A stretch of 58,780 bases of DNA from PCRC01 sp040384665 (GCA_040384665.1 JAZKIY010000037.1:1-58780), one strand, 5' to 3'; positions 37,847 to 47,488 are shown, counted from the stretch's first letter. Made by a program: numbers and translations. The notes: generated by a model from the sequence alone, not told the origin.

Positions 37847-38983
37847 ATGAACGATCCCAGCCCCCGCCTCGACCTGCAGACCACGCCCCAGGGTGTGGTC
37901 GCGGCGTTGCAGGGGCAATGGACGGTGGCGCAGCTGTCACGCGCTGCGGTGTGGGCGCCCATGGCGCGCACGCTCAAAACAGCGGTGGCGCAGCAACCCG
38001 CCGGCTGGGACCTGACCGGTCTGGACCAACTGGACCACCTGGGTGCGCAGTGCCTGTGGCACCACTGGGGCCACCAGTGGCCGGCCGACCTGGCCACCAC
38101 GCCGAGCCAGCGTGCGGTGCTGGAGCGGGTGGCCACCTGCGGCGACGCGCAGACCGCGCCACCCCCCCCCGCGCGCATGAGCCTGCTGGCCCATGCCCTG
38201 ACCCGGCTGGGCAACGGCGTGGCACAGGCCAAGGACCACGCCAGCAGCATGCTGCAACTGGTGGGCCAGCTGGTGCTGGACTTCGGCCGGCTGCTGCGCC
38301 GCCCACACGACGCGCCATGGCGCGATGTGTCCGGCCACCTGTACCGCATTGGCGCTTCGGCTTTGCCGATCACCGCACTGCTGGGCGCGCTGATCGGCGT
38401 GGTGCTGGCGTACCTGATTTCACAACAGCTGCGGCAGTTTGGTGCGGGCTCGTTCATCGTCAACATCCTGGGCATTTCGCTGGTGCGCGAGCTGGGGCCG
38501 GTGCTGGCGGCGATTCTGATTGCCGGGCGTTCGGGTTCCGCCATCACCGCGCAAATTGGCGTGATGCGGGTGACCGAGGAACTGGACGCGATGCGGGTGA
38601 TGGGCATTGCGCCCGGCTACCGGCTGGTGCTGCCGCGCGCGCTGGCACTGGCGATTGCGATGCCGCTGATCAGCGTGTGGACCACACTGGCCGCCTTGCT
38701 GGGCGGCATGGTGGCCACCCAGCTGGCCACCGGCATTGCGCCGAGCTTTTTCATCCGCGCACTGCCGGAAGCGGTGGACGTGGCCAACCTGGTGTTGGCG
38801 ACCTCGAAGTCGGTGGTGTTTGGTCTGGTGATTGCATTGGTGGGCTGCCACTTCGGCCTGCGTGTGAAGCCCAACACCCAGAGTTTGGGGCAGGGCACCA
38901 CCGCGTCGGTGGTGGCGTCGATCACGCTGGTGATCATGGTCAATGCGCTGTTCGCGGTGTTGTTCAAGAGCGTGGGCATATGA
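37847..38983 (+). CDS. mlaE: MCE/Mla-type ABC transporter permease with N-terminal STAS-like domain
   Basis: A 378-residue protein. Residues 1-110 form a STAS-like (MlaB-like) domain (GVVAALQGQWTVAQLSR, WDLTGLDQLDHLGAQCLWHH); residues ~120-378 are the MlaE permease with helices and the motifs VRELGPVLAAILIAGRSGSAI and TEELDAMRVMGI. It acts with an ATPase and an MCE protein to move phospholipids between membranes. In E. coli MlaB is separate, so this is a fusion version. ATG 37847 is the first in frame that gives the family N-terminus. Its stop overlaps the ATPase start (ATGA). Confidence 0.9.
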   Translation: MNDPSPRLDLQTTPQGVVAALQGQWTVAQLSRAAVWAPMARTLKTAVAQQPAGWDLTGLDQLDHLGAQCLWHHWGHQWPADLATTPSQRAVLERVATCGDAQTAPPPPARMSLLAHALTRLGNGVAQAKDHASSMLQLVGQLVLDFGRLLRRPHDAPWRDVSGHLYRIGASALPITALLGALIGVVLAYLISQQLRQFGAGSFIVNILGISLVRELGPVLAAILIAGRSGSAITAQIGVMRVTEELDAMRVMGIAPGYRLVLPRALALAIAMPLISVWTTLAALLGGMVATQLATGIAPSFFIRALPEAVDVANLVLATSKSVVFGLVIALVGCHFGLRVKPNTQSLGQGTTASVVASITLVIMVNALFAVLFKSVGI

Positions 38984-39789
38984 ACACCAACGCGGTCGTT
39001 GACATCCAAAAACTGTGGACGGTATTTGGCACGGCCGGGCGTGACTTCGTCATCCACAAAGACCTCGACCTCAGAATAGCCCGCGACGAAATCCTCACAC
39101 TGGTGGGTGGTTCGGGCACCGGCAAAACCGTGCTGCTGCGGCAAATGCTGGGGCTGGAACAACCGGCCAAGGGCGAGATCACCGTGCTGGGGCAACCGGC
39201 GGCGCAGCTGGGCAAGCAGGGCGCAGCGGCGCGGGTGGGCATGCTGTTCCAGCAGGGCGCGCTGTTCTCGGCCTTCACCGTGCTGGAGAACATCGCCTTC
39301 CCGCTGCGCGAACTCAAGACGCTGCCCAAGGCTTTGGTCCACGAAGCGGCGATGGTCAAGCTGCAGATGGTGGGCCTGGGGCCGGAACACGCGCACAAGA
39401 TGCCGAGCGATTTGTCGGGCGGCATGGTGAAACGGGTGGCGCTGGCGCGTGCCCTCATCATGGACCCGCCGCTGCTGCTGCTCGACGAACCCACCGCCGG
39501 GCTCGACCCCGAAAGCGCGGACACGTTTTGTGCACTGCTGCGCTCGCTGCACCGCGACATGGAGCTCACCGTGGTGATGGTCACGCACGACCTGGACACG
39601 CTGTTTGAGCTGAGCACCCGCGTGGCCGTGCTGGCCGAGCAGCGCGTGATCGTCAGCGGCCCGCCACGCGAGGTGGCGGCGTTTGACCACCCCTTCATTG
39701 ACACCTTTTTTCGCGGTGAGCGGGGCCGGCGCGCCATGGCGCCGCTGCGCGACACCCAGGCCCCGGAGAGGAAATCCCATGGAAAATAA
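38980..39789 (+). CDS. mlaF: MCE/Mla-type ABC transporter ATPase
   Basis: A 269-residue ABC ATPase. Walker A is GGSGTGKTVLL, the signature is LSGGMVKRVALARAL (the LSGGMxKR form of Mla ATPases), Walker B is PLLLLDEPTAGLD and the switch His is in VTHDLD. Start 38980 overlaps the permease stop by four bases; the stop overlaps the MlaD-like gene by 11. Powers the lipid transport complex on the cytoplasmic side. Confidence 0.95.
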   Translation: MNTNAVVDIQKLWTVFGTAGRDFVIHKDLDLRIARDEILTLVGGSGTGKTVLLRQMLGLEQPAKGEITVLGQPAAQLGKQGAAARVGMLFQQGALFSAFTVLENIAFPLRELKTLPKALVHEAAMVKLQMVGLGPEHAHKMPSDLSGGMVKRVALARALIMDPPLLLLDEPTAGLDPESADTFCALLRSLHRDMELTVVMVTHDLDTLFELSTRVAVLAEQRVIVSGPPREVAAFDHPFIDTFFRGERGRRAMAPLRDTQAPERKSHGK

Positions 39790-40729
39790 AGCCCACGCGC
39801 TGATGGCTGGCGTGTTTGTGCTGGCGGTGAGCGCGCTGCTGGCGCTGCTGGCCATCTGGCTCACCCGCGACACCACCGAACGCCACTTCTACGAGCTCAC
39901 CACCAGCGAAACCGTCAGCGGCCTGCAGCCCCAGGCACTGGTGCGTTACCGCGGCGTGCCGGTCGGCAAGATCGACGCGATTGGCTTCGACACCAAGGTG
40001 GCCGGCAATGTGCTGATCCGCATCGCGGTCGACACCCACGCACCGCTGACCACCGCCACCTTTGCCACCGTGGCCTCGCAGGGCATCACCGGTTTGGGCT
40101 TCATCCAGCTGGACGACGAAGACCGCCAACCCGGCCAGCCCGCCGCGCCGCGCCTGCAGGCCAACGACAGCGACCCGCCACGCATCCCGCTCAAGCCCGG
40201 CTTTCTGGACAAACTGGCGCGCCAGAGCGAGCTGATCGTGGACCGGGTGGAGCAGGCCAGCCAGCGTTTGAACCAGTTGCTCAGCGACGACAACCAGCAA
40301 GCCCTGGTGGGCGCTGTCAAACAGATGGGCGACGCCGCCGGCAACCTCAACAAGCTCGCACTGCGGCTCGACACCACCGTCACCCAGAAACTCGACCCGG
40401 CGCTCACCAGCTTCAACCAGGCCACGCGCGACGTCAGCAAAGCCGCCAGCAGCATGGGCCAGGTGGCCGATCGCCTGGGCGAGAAAGACGGCACCATCGA
40501 CAAGCTCGCACAGGGCACCGACGCGCTCACCCGCAGCGCACAAAACTTCAACAGCGTCACGCTGCCACGCATCAACCGCGTCACCGACGACGTGGCCCGC
40601 AGCGCGCGCCAGGCCTCCCGCACCGCCAACCAGCTGGGCGACAACCCGCGCTCGCTGATCTTCGGCGGCACACCGCAAGCCCCCGGCCCCGGCGAACCCG
40701 GTTTTTCCGCACCCGCGGCAGGCCAGTGA
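39779..40729 (+). CDS. mlaD: MlaD-like MCE domain protein
   Basis: A 316-residue membrane-anchored periplasmic protein. One transmembrane helix (AGVFVLAVSALLALLAIWL) is followed by the MCE domain (about 38-115) with VSGLQPQALVRYRGVPVGKI and FIQLDD. The rest is a long helical region (about 140-290) that in this class builds a tube or needle. No MlaC carrier or VacJ gene is adjacent. GAGAGGAAA precedes the ATG. The next gene starts 14 bases later, inside a repeat. Confidence 0.93.
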   Translation: MENKAHALMAGVFVLAVSALLALLAIWLTRDTTERHFYELTTSETVSGLQPQALVRYRGVPVGKIDAIGFDTKVAGNVLIRIAVDTHAPLTTATFATVASQGITGLGFIQLDDEDRQPGQPAAPRLQANDSDPPRIPLKPGFLDKLARQSELIVDRVEQASQRLNQLLSDDNQQALVGAVKQMGDAAGNLNKLALRLDTTVTQKLDPALTSFNQATRDVSKAASSMGQVADRLGEKDGTIDKLAQGTDALTRSAQNFNSVTLPRINRVTDDVARSARQASRTANQLGDNPRSLIFGGTPQAPGPGEPGFSAPAAGQ

Positions 40730-40741
40730 CCACAGGAATTA

Positions 40742-40803
40742 CTATGAAAAACATAGCTGCACCAACAGGTTTCACTAGGGCTGAAGCACGATTTGGCCTA
40801 AAA
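40742..40803 (-). repeat. interspersed repeat, copy D (inverted)
   Basis: On the minus strand it reads TTAGGCCAAATCGTGCTTC, core AGCCCTAGTGAAAC and a CTATG / CATAG hairpin (plus strand 40742-40758). The plus strand of this copy supplies the start codon and first 20 or so codons of the lipoprotein gene at 40744. Confidence 0.85.
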
Positions 40804-41418
40804 ACACCCGCGTGGGCCCTGTTGTGGGCCCTGGCAGGCACTTTGGCGCTCACCGGGTGCGGCACCTTCGCTCCTCCCCCAGCACGCGCCACCATTTACG
40901 ACTTTGGCCCGCCACCGGCCAGCACCACCGTGGCGCCCGCCGGTACCGGCACACCGATGGCGCTGGGCGACGTGGACGCCCCCAGCGCGCTCGACAACCT
41001 GGCCGTGCTGTACCGCCTCGGCTATGCGGACGCGCAACAGCCCCGCCCCTATGCCCAGGCGCGCTGGAGCATGGCCCCGGCCCAGCTGGTGCGCCAGCGC
41101 CTGCGCGACCAGCTCAGCCAGACCCGCCCGGTGCTCAACCCCGGCGAGGCCACCGCCCAGCGCACGCTGCGCATCGAGCTGGAAGAGTTCAACCAGTGGT
41201 TCGAATCGCCCAGCGCCAGCACCGGCCGGGTGCGCCTGCGCGCCACGCTGCTGGAAACCACGCCCAACGGCGAAAAGCTGCTGGCCCAACGCAACATCAC
41301 CACCCAGCGCCCGGCCCCCAGCGCCGACGCCGCTGGCGGTGTGCGCGCCCTGACCGCCGCCACCGACGCCGCCATCGCCGAACTGGACCAGTGGCTGGCC
41401 GCCCAGCCCGCACGCTGA
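40744..41418 (+). CDS. ABC-type transport auxiliary lipoprotein (PqiC/DUF330-like)
   Basis: A 224-residue outer-membrane-type lipoprotein. The signal ends WALAGTLALTGCGTF with the lipidated Cys near residue 39; the mature part begins like the ABC-auxiliary lipoprotein domain (ARATIYDFGPPPAS) and includes LRIELEEFNQWFESP. ATG 40744 has AGGA six bases upstream; a GTG at 40726 overlaps the MlaD-like stop as alternative. The unusually long n-region (MKNIAAPTGFTRAEARFGLK) is encoded by repeat copy D. Fourth gene of the MCE operon. Confidence 0.88.
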   Translation: MKNIAAPTGFTRAEARFGLKTPAWALLWALAGTLALTGCGTFAPPPARATIYDFGPPPASTTVAPAGTGTPMALGDVDAPSALDNLAVLYRLGYADAQQPRPYAQARWSMAPAQLVRQRLRDQLSQTRPVLNPGEATAQRTLRIELEEFNQWFESPSASTGRVRLRATLLETTPNGEKLLAQRNITTQRPAPSADAAGGVRALTAATDAAIAELDQWLAAQPAR

Positions 41419-41437
41419 ACTGCTAAAGTTTTCTGGC

Positions 41438-41768
41438 ATGCCGTTTTTGTGGGGAGCCCACCGCGACACCAACCTCTTTCGCCCAGTTTGAAGCCAACGC
41501 CAAGGCCCAAGGCTTTGACGAAGCCCTGGAACGGCGCTGGGAACCCCTGACCGTGCTCGACACCCACAGCCACCCTTTCGCCGCCAAGGCCACCGTGGTG
41601 CAGGGCGAGATGTGGCTCACCGTCAACGGCGAAACACAGCACCTGCTGCCCGGCGACGGCTTTGAGCTGGCGCAGGGTGTGCCGCATTCGGAGCGGTACG
41701 GAACCGACGGCGCAACGTATTGGGTGGCGCGCCGGGCCGGCGCGGCACCGCTGGCGCCAGGCTACTGA
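41438..41768 (+). pseudogene. cupin-domain protein, reading frame disrupted near its start
   Basis: From 41463 a frame reads ATPTSFAQFEANAKAQGFDE and continues as a cupin (HPFAAKATVVQGEMWLTV, LLPGDGFELAQGVPHSERYG) to the stop at 41768. That frame has no ATG, GTG or TTG before a GTG at 41553, in mid-domain, and hits a stop at 41424. The nearby ATG at 41438 is one base out of frame and stops after 17 codons; removing one T from TTTTT (41444-41448) would join it (MPFCGEPTATPTSF) to the cupin. So it is a recent frameshift, a sequencing error, slippage, or a non-standard start. Function of the small cupin unknown. Confidence 0.6.
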
Positions 41769-42244
41769 GCCAGCGCCGGCGTGCGCCGCCGGAACATCCC
41801 ATAGCCCTCCATCTGCATCACCGGCTGGCCGTGCTGGTTGACCATCTGCCACTGGCTGCGGATCAGGCCAACGTCGGGGCGGCTGGCCATGGGGCGGGAC
41901 TCGACGATGTGCTGGGTGAGTTGCAGCACATCGCCGGGGTAGACCGGCTTGAGCCACTTGAGGTTCTCCATGCCGGGCGAGCCGAGGCTGGACGACTGGC
42001 CGAGGAAGTTGGTGACCATCAGGCGCATGGCCATGCTGCAGGTGTGCCAGCCGCTGGCGCACAGGCCACCAAACAGCGAGGCCTTGCCGCCTTCTTCGCT
42101 CAAATGGAACGGCTGCGGGTCAAACTGGCTGGCGAAGGCAATGATCTCTTCGGCCGTGGGAGAGATGGTGCCAAGGTCGCGCGTGCTGCCTGCGGCCAGG
42201 TCTTCCCACCAGATGCTGATGTGGCGTGTGTCTTGGGTGTTCAT
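41762..42244 (-). CDS. MaoC-like dehydratase/hot-dog protein
   Basis: A 160-residue hot-dog fold protein of the MaoC family. The hydratase signature AEEIIAFASQFDPQPFHLSE holds the catalytic Asp-His pair, with GLCASGWHTCSMAMRLM and LKWLKPVYPGDVLQLT also typical. Members hydrate enoyl-CoA, but this short single-domain form could have other CoA substrates. Seven bases overlap the convergent cupin. Followed (upstream on the minus strand) by the SDR gene ending 17 bases before its partner start. Confidence 0.87.
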   Translation of the reverse strand: MNTQDTRHISIWWEDLAAGSTRDLGTISPTAEEIIAFASQFDPQPFHLSEEGGKASLFGGLCASGWHTCSMAMRLMVTNFLGQSSSLGSPGMENLKWLKPVYPGDVLQLTQHIVESRPMASRPDVGLIRSQWQMVNQHGQPVMQMEGYGMFRRRTPALAQ

Positions 42245-42261
42245 GGTGTCTCTTCTCCAGG

Positions 42262-43014
42262 TCAGCGGCCACCGGCCACGTCAATCAAACTGCCGGTGGT
42301 GTAGCTGGACGCGTCGGACATCAGCCACCACACGGCCTGCGCCACCTCGTCGGCGGTGCCGGGGCGCTGCATCGGCACCTGCGGCGCGACCTCGTTCGCG
42401 CGGTGGGGCTGGCCGCCCGACGCGTGGATCTCGGTGGCGATGATGCCGGGCCGCACCGCGTTGACGCGGATGCCTTCGGTGGCCACCTCTTTGGCCAGCC
42501 CGAGGGTGAAGGTGTCGATCGCCGCCTTGGCCGACGCGTAGTCCACATACTGCCCTGGCGAACCCAGGCGCGCCGCCGCGCTGCCGAGGTTGACGATGCT
42601 GCCCCCCGCACCGCCGTAGCGGGTGCTCATGCGCTTCACCGCTTCGCGCGCGCACAAGAACGAGCCGATCACGTTGACGTTGAACATGCGCAGCAGCCGT
42701 GCGGTGGCCATGCCGTCTACCCGTGCGGCCACGTCCACCACACCGGCGTTGTTCACCAGCGCGGTGAGCGGGCCCAGTTCCGCGTCCACCTGCTGGAACA
42801 GGCGCACGATCTGGTCCTCAGACGCCACGTCGGCCTGCAGCGCCACGGCACGGCCACCCCCGGCGCGAATCTGCTGCACCACGGCTTGCGCCGCGTCGGC
42901 ATTGGCCGCGTAGTTCACCGCCACCGCCCAGCCCTGCCGGGCCGCCAGCAGGGCGGTGGCGGCACCAATGCCGCGCCCACCGCCAGTGACCAGCACCACC
43001 TGTTGCTTGTCCAT
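42262..43014 (-). CDS. short-chain dehydrogenase/reductase (FabG-like)
   Basis: A 250-residue SDR. The NADP(H) motif is VTGGGRGIGAAT at 9-20, NNAGVVDVAAR at 88-98, and the catalytic Ser145, Tyr159 and Lys163 are in NLGSAAARLGS and YVDYASAKAA. NYAANADAAQ after beta-2 suggests NADP use. Start 43014 (MDKQQVVLVTGG). Probably an operon with the MaoC gene (18-bp gap), giving a reductase plus hydratase pair. Substrate not known. Confidence 0.9.
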   Translation of the reverse strand: MDKQQVVLVTGGGRGIGAATALLAARQGWAVAVNYAANADAAQAVVQQIRAGGGRAVALQADVASEDQIVRLFQQVDAELGPLTALVNNAGVVDVAARVDGMATARLLRMFNVNVIGSFLCAREAVKRMSTRYGGAGGSIVNLGSAAARLGSPGQYVDYASAKAAIDTFTLGLAKEVATEGIRVNAVRPGIIATEIHASGGQPHRANEVAPQVPMQRPGTADEVAQAVWWLMSDASSYTTGSLIDVAGGR

Positions 43015-43151
43015 TCCAACACCTGTCATGAGCCAAAAAACCATTGTCGGGCATGGCCACAAGACGCGTTGCCACCCACGTGACTGGCCCTGATGCGGTA
43101 GTCTCTCGGTCGCGCGGCCAGCGCCGCAGAAACACCCCACAGGAGAACCCC

Positions 43152-43838
43152 ATGGCCCACACCGTCTTCCTCAAATCACCCGGCAACGTCTACTGCCCCA
43201 CCTACGTGTCCCAACCTGATGGCCCCGTTCGTGGCGCGGTGGTGGTGCTGCAGGAAATCTTTGGCGTGAACGACCACATCCGCGCTGTGGCCGATGGCTA
43301 CGCCGCTGCCGGCTACCTGGCCGTGGCGCCCGCCACCTTTGCCCGCGTGGAAGCCGACGTGGAGCTGGGCTACACCGAAGCCGACATGGCCACCGGCTTC
43401 GGCCTCAAGACCCAGGTGGAGCAACTGCCCGCGCCCGGCGTGATGACCGACATCCAGGCCGCCATCCACCATGCCGGGGAAGGCGGCCTGAAGGTCGGCA
43501 TCGTCGGCTTCTGCTGGGGTGGCCTGCTGACCTGGCGCGCCGCCGCCACGCTGGAGGGCCTGAGCGCCGCCGTGCCCTACTACGGCGGTGGCGTGACCGC
43601 CGAGCCCGACGCCAGCCTGGTGCCCCAGGTGCCGGTGCTGGCCCACTTCGGCGACCAGGACCGCTGGATCCCGCTCGACACCATCGAGACCTTCCAACAG
43701 AAACAGCCGCAGGTGGAAGTGCACGTCTACAACGCCCACCACGGCTTCAACTGCGACCAGCGCGGCGCCTACAACGCGGCCGCTGCCACGCTGGCGCGCG
43801 AGCGCACGCTGGCGTTTTTGGCCCAACACGTGGGTTGA
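43152..43838 (+). CDS. dienelactone hydrolase family protein
   Basis: A 228-residue alpha/beta hydrolase of the carboxymethylenebutenolidase type. The triad is Cys121 in VGFCWGG, Asp170 in HFGDQDRWIPLD and His197 in NAHHGFNC. QEIFGVNDHIRAVADGYAAAG is the typical N-terminal block. AGGAGAA precedes ATG 43152. In aromatic degradation such enzymes open dienelactone, but no chlorocatechol genes are nearby, so a housekeeping ester/lactone hydrolase is more likely. Divergent from the SDR. Confidence 0.9.
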   Translation: MAHTVFLKSPGNVYCPTYVSQPDGPVRGAVVVLQEIFGVNDHIRAVADGYAAAGYLAVAPATFARVEADVELGYTEADMATGFGLKTQVEQLPAPGVMTDIQAAIHHAGEGGLKVGIVGFCWGGLLTWRAAATLEGLSAAVPYYGGGVTAEPDASLVPQVPVLAHFGDQDRWIPLDTIETFQQKQPQVEVHVYNAHHGFNCDQRGAYNAAAATLARERTLAFLAQHVG

Positions 43839-43862
43839 AACGGCCGAAACAGGGGCCAGGCC

Positions 43863-44801
43863 ATGTTTTTCAAGCATTTTCGCGCGCCAGCCTTAGTCAA
43901 ATCTGTCGTTCTTGCTACTTATTTAATAGCAAACGCCAGCGTCAGCCAAGTGACCGGGCCCTACACCGGCCCGCTGTTTGACGCCCACCTGCACTACAAC
44001 GAGGAAGCCTGGCAGGGCAGCCCTGGCCCCTACCCGGTCACGGATGTGCTGGCACGCCTGCAGCGCAACGGCGTGCGGGCGGCGCTGGTCAACTCCCGGC
44101 CCAACGACGGCACCCGCTCGCTGGCCGACGCCCGCGTCGAAGCGGCCCGGGCCGGCGTGACGGTGGTGCCCTTCGTGCGCCTGTACCGCAACCGCGCCGA
44201 CTACGCCCATTGGTTCGACGACGAGACCATCCACACGATGGTGCTGGGCGAATTGGCACGCGGCACCGCCGCCGGCCCCTACCGGGGGCTCGGCGAGTTC
44301 CACCTCTACGACAGTGCCAACGCCAACGGGCCCATTGCCCGCCGCCTGATGCGGCTGGCCGCCGAGCGGCAATTGCCGGTGCTGGCCCATGTGGACGACG
44401 GGGCCATCGAGCTGCTGATGGCGCATGTGGCAGACCTGCCCCGGCCACCGCGCCTGATCTGGGCCCACACAGGCATTGGTGGCGTGCCCCTGGCTCGGGT
44501 GGAAGCGCTGCTGGTGCGCTACCCGCAATTGATGGGCGAACTCTCCTACCGACCGGGCCTGACCTGCGAAGTGAAAGAAGTGGCGCTGCTTTGCCCGGCG
44601 TGGCGCGCCTTGCTGTTGAAGTTCCCCGACCGCTTCATGGTCGGCTCTGACACCTGGGTCAACCAGCGCTGGGATTATTACGACGCGCTGATGCAGGGCT
44701 ACCGCACCTGGCTGGGCGACCTGCCGCCTGACGTGGCGGGCCAGGTGGCCTGGGGCAATGGGGCAGCGCTGTTTGGCCTTGCAACGCCGGCAAGGCCATG
44801 A
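43863..44801 (+). CDS. exported amidohydrolase-family protein
   Basis: A 312-residue metal-dependent hydrolase (TIM-barrel amidohydrolase_2 type). LFDAHLHYNEEAW gives the HxH metal pair near residues 41-43; VLAHVDDG, LIWAHTGIGGVP and VGSDTWVNQRWDYY supply further His/Asp ligands. The first ~24 residues (MFFKHFRAPALVKSVVLATY and on) lie inside repeat copy E and look like a signal peptide ending near IANAS. A GTG at about 43950, just before the conserved domain, is an alternative start. Function unknown. Confidence 0.8.
   Translation: MFFKHFRAPALVKSVVLATYLIANASVSQVTGPYTGPLFDAHLHYNEEAWQGSPGPYPVTDVLARLQRNGVRAALVNSRPNDGTRSLADARVEAARAGVTVVPFVRLYRNRADYAHWFDDETIHTMVLGELARGTAAGPYRGLGEFHLYDSANANGPIARRLMRLAAERQLPVLAHVDDGAIELLMAHVADLPRPPRLIWAHTGIGGVPLARVEALLVRYPQLMGELSYRPGLTCEVKEVALLCPAWRALLLKFPDRFMVGSDTWVNQRWDYYDALMQGYRTWLGDLPPDVAGQVAWGNGAALFGLATPARP
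43865..43933 (+). repeat. interspersed repeat, copy E
   Basis: Contains TTTTTCAAGC, core AGCCTTAGTCAAATCTGT and a TTGCTA / TAGCAA hairpin (43912-43917 and 43927-43932). It encodes almost the whole N-terminal hydrophobic segment of the amidohydrolase gene. Confidence 0.8.
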
Positions 44802-44819
44802 CACAGGGCCAGCCCCCGT

Positions 44820-45143
44820 TCAGCAGGTGCAGCCGTCACGGCCCTGGAGCAGGGTGCCATCGCGCTGCGCCTGCTTGACCCTGTCCATCGCGTCGGCACG
44901 GGTCAGGCGGCTGGGGGCTTCGCCGAAGGCGGTGTTGGAAGAGGAGTAACCCAGCTCTTCGCTGTAACCGATGGCGGCCTTGTGTTCTGCTGCGGCAATG
45001 GCTTCGGCACGCACTTCGGCGCGGCTGCGGGTCGATTCAAACGGCCGGGCATTGAAGCCGTGGGGGTCGACGTCGCTGGCGTAAGAGGTCAATGTGGCCA
45101 TCAGGGCCAGGCCACCAATGGCCAGAAGTTTCGATGCGTTCAT
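44820..45143 (-). CDS. DUF4148 exported protein, copy 1
   Basis: A 107-residue small secreted protein. Signal peptide MNASKLLAIGGLALMATLTS is cut near SYA-S. The mature part has the motif RAEVRAEAIAAAEH and then LTRADAMDRVKQAQRDGTL, ending GRDGCTC with two Cys. GAAGGA lies seven bases before ATG 45143. DUF4148 is frequent in Burkholderiales; function unknown. A second copy of equal length is at 51838-52161, with the two motifs in the opposite order. Confidence 0.85.
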   Translation of the reverse strand: MNASKLLAIGGLALMATLTSYASDVDPHGFNARPFESTRSRAEVRAEAIAAAEHKAAIGYSEELGYSSSNTAFGEAPSRLTRADAMDRVKQAQRDGTLLQGRDGCTC

Positions 45144-45340
45144 GGTGTGTCCTTCACTCAAAAGTTGATGAATGCAGGGCTGAACTCCCAAAGAAACTCT
45201 CCCGAGAAACCGGGCTCTGCAGCGCCAGGTCCTCACGAGAATTTCTTCAATTTGAAGTCACAATCCTTGCCCTGTTGAGTCGGGCCGGGACTGAAACTCT
45301 TACACCGGATTTTTCAACGACAACCACGACCGTGCCGCCG
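45144..45340. other. intergenic region upstream of DUF4148 copy 1
   Basis: No gene was recognised. It holds a dyad CTTCAA-T-TTGAAG (45245-45257) about 100 bases before the ATG that could bind a regulator. No convincing -35/-10 pair was found. Confidence 0.35.
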
Positions 45341-46468
45341 CTACCGCCCGCTGCGCGCCAGATAGCGCTTGCGCCAGAACAGCAGCACCATGGCCAGCGC
45401 CACCAGCAGCATGGCGGCACAGGCCCACCAGAAACCGGCCTGGGTGTGGATCAGCGGGATGAAGTCGAAGTTCATGCCAAAAATGCCGGCAATCAAATTC
45501 AGCGGCAGGAACACGGCGGTGAGCGCGGTGAGCACCCGCATCACGTCGTTGGTGCGGTTGGCGGTGGACGAGAAATGCATCTGGATCGCCGACTCCAGCG
45601 ACTGCTCCAGCCGCTGCACGTGCGACAGCACGCGCTCGATGTGCTCGATGGTGTCGCGCGTGCGCACCTGCAGCATCTCGCGTTCCAGCACCGCAAAGTC
45701 GTCTTCGTTCAAGGTCTGCAGCCATTCGGCCAGCGCGGTGCGCTGGTCTTCGCACATCTCCTGCAACTGGTGCAGCGTGTTGCGGCCGTCCAGCAGCGCC
45801 TGCCAGTTGGTGAAGCGCGAGCGCGGGTCGAGCAGTTCGGCCTGCCAGCGGTCCAGCTGGCTGGTGAGGCGGCGGCGCAGCTCCAGGTAACCGTCGACCA
45901 TGCTGTCGACGATGCGCAGCATCAGTTCCGCCGGGCTGGCGGGCATGCGCACCAGCCCCTTGCGCTGGCTCATCGCCCCGTTGGGCACAACGCCGCCGCT
46001 GGCGTCGCCCTGGCGCAGCAGGCGGTCGACAAAAATGTCGCGCACGCCGCAGTCGGCCGGGTGCACCGTGACCAGCACGCGGCCAAACACCGCAAAGCCA
46101 ACCGGGCTGGTGTCGATATGGCGCAACGCCGATGGGCCACCGCTGCGCACCGGCGGCGCCTCGTTGCTGACCAGCCCACCGGCCAAAGATGCCATTTCGC
46201 GCTCGCTGGCCGCCAGCCGGCGGAACACCAGCACGTCGTAGCGCGAGGTGAAGTCGTAGTGCGACGGCAACTGGTTGTTGAGCAGGTCGCGCACATGGAA
46301 GTCGAGCAGCGTGGTGCCGGCGAGGCGTTGCAAGGCCTCCTGGATCGGCGTCTGGTTGACCTCGAAGTCGCGCCGTGCGGCCGAGATCCAGATGAAGCCG
46401 GTCTCGGGCAGCACATCGGGGGCGGCGTCCAGCTCACGCGCCTTGTTGGTGATTTCGAGGATGCGCAT
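45341..46468 (-). CDS. CorA-family divalent-cation transporter (ZntB-like)
   Basis: A 375-residue pentameric channel-type transporter. The signature GMN is at about 331-333 in IFGMNFDFIP at the end of the first of two C-terminal helices (VFLPLNLIAGIFG; FWWACAAMLLVALAMVLLFW). The long N-terminal cytoplasmic domain is rich in charged helices. CorA carries Mg, Co or Ni and ZntB carries Zn; GMN is shared by both, and the FDF after GMN does not decide. It lies six bases downstream of hemB on the same strand, an arrangement that suggests cotranscription. Confidence 0.88.
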   Translation of the reverse strand: MRILEITNKARELDAAPDVLPETGFIWISAARRDFEVNQTPIQEALQRLAGTTLLDFHVRDLLNNQLPSHYDFTSRYDVLVFRRLAASEREMASLAGGLVSNEAPPVRSGGPSALRHIDTSPVGFAVFGRVLVTVHPADCGVRDIFVDRLLRQGDASGGVVPNGAMSQRKGLVRMPASPAELMLRIVDSMVDGYLELRRRLTSQLDRWQAELLDPRSRFTNWQALLDGRNTLHQLQEMCEDQRTALAEWLQTLNEDDFAVLEREMLQVRTRDTIEHIERVLSHVQRLEQSLESAIQMHFSSTANRTNDVMRVLTALTAVFLPLNLIAGIFGMNFDFIPLIHTQAGFWWACAAMLLVALAMVLLFWRKRYLARSGR

Positions 46469-46474
46469 GAAGCG

Positions 46475-47488
<1,014 letters not shown>

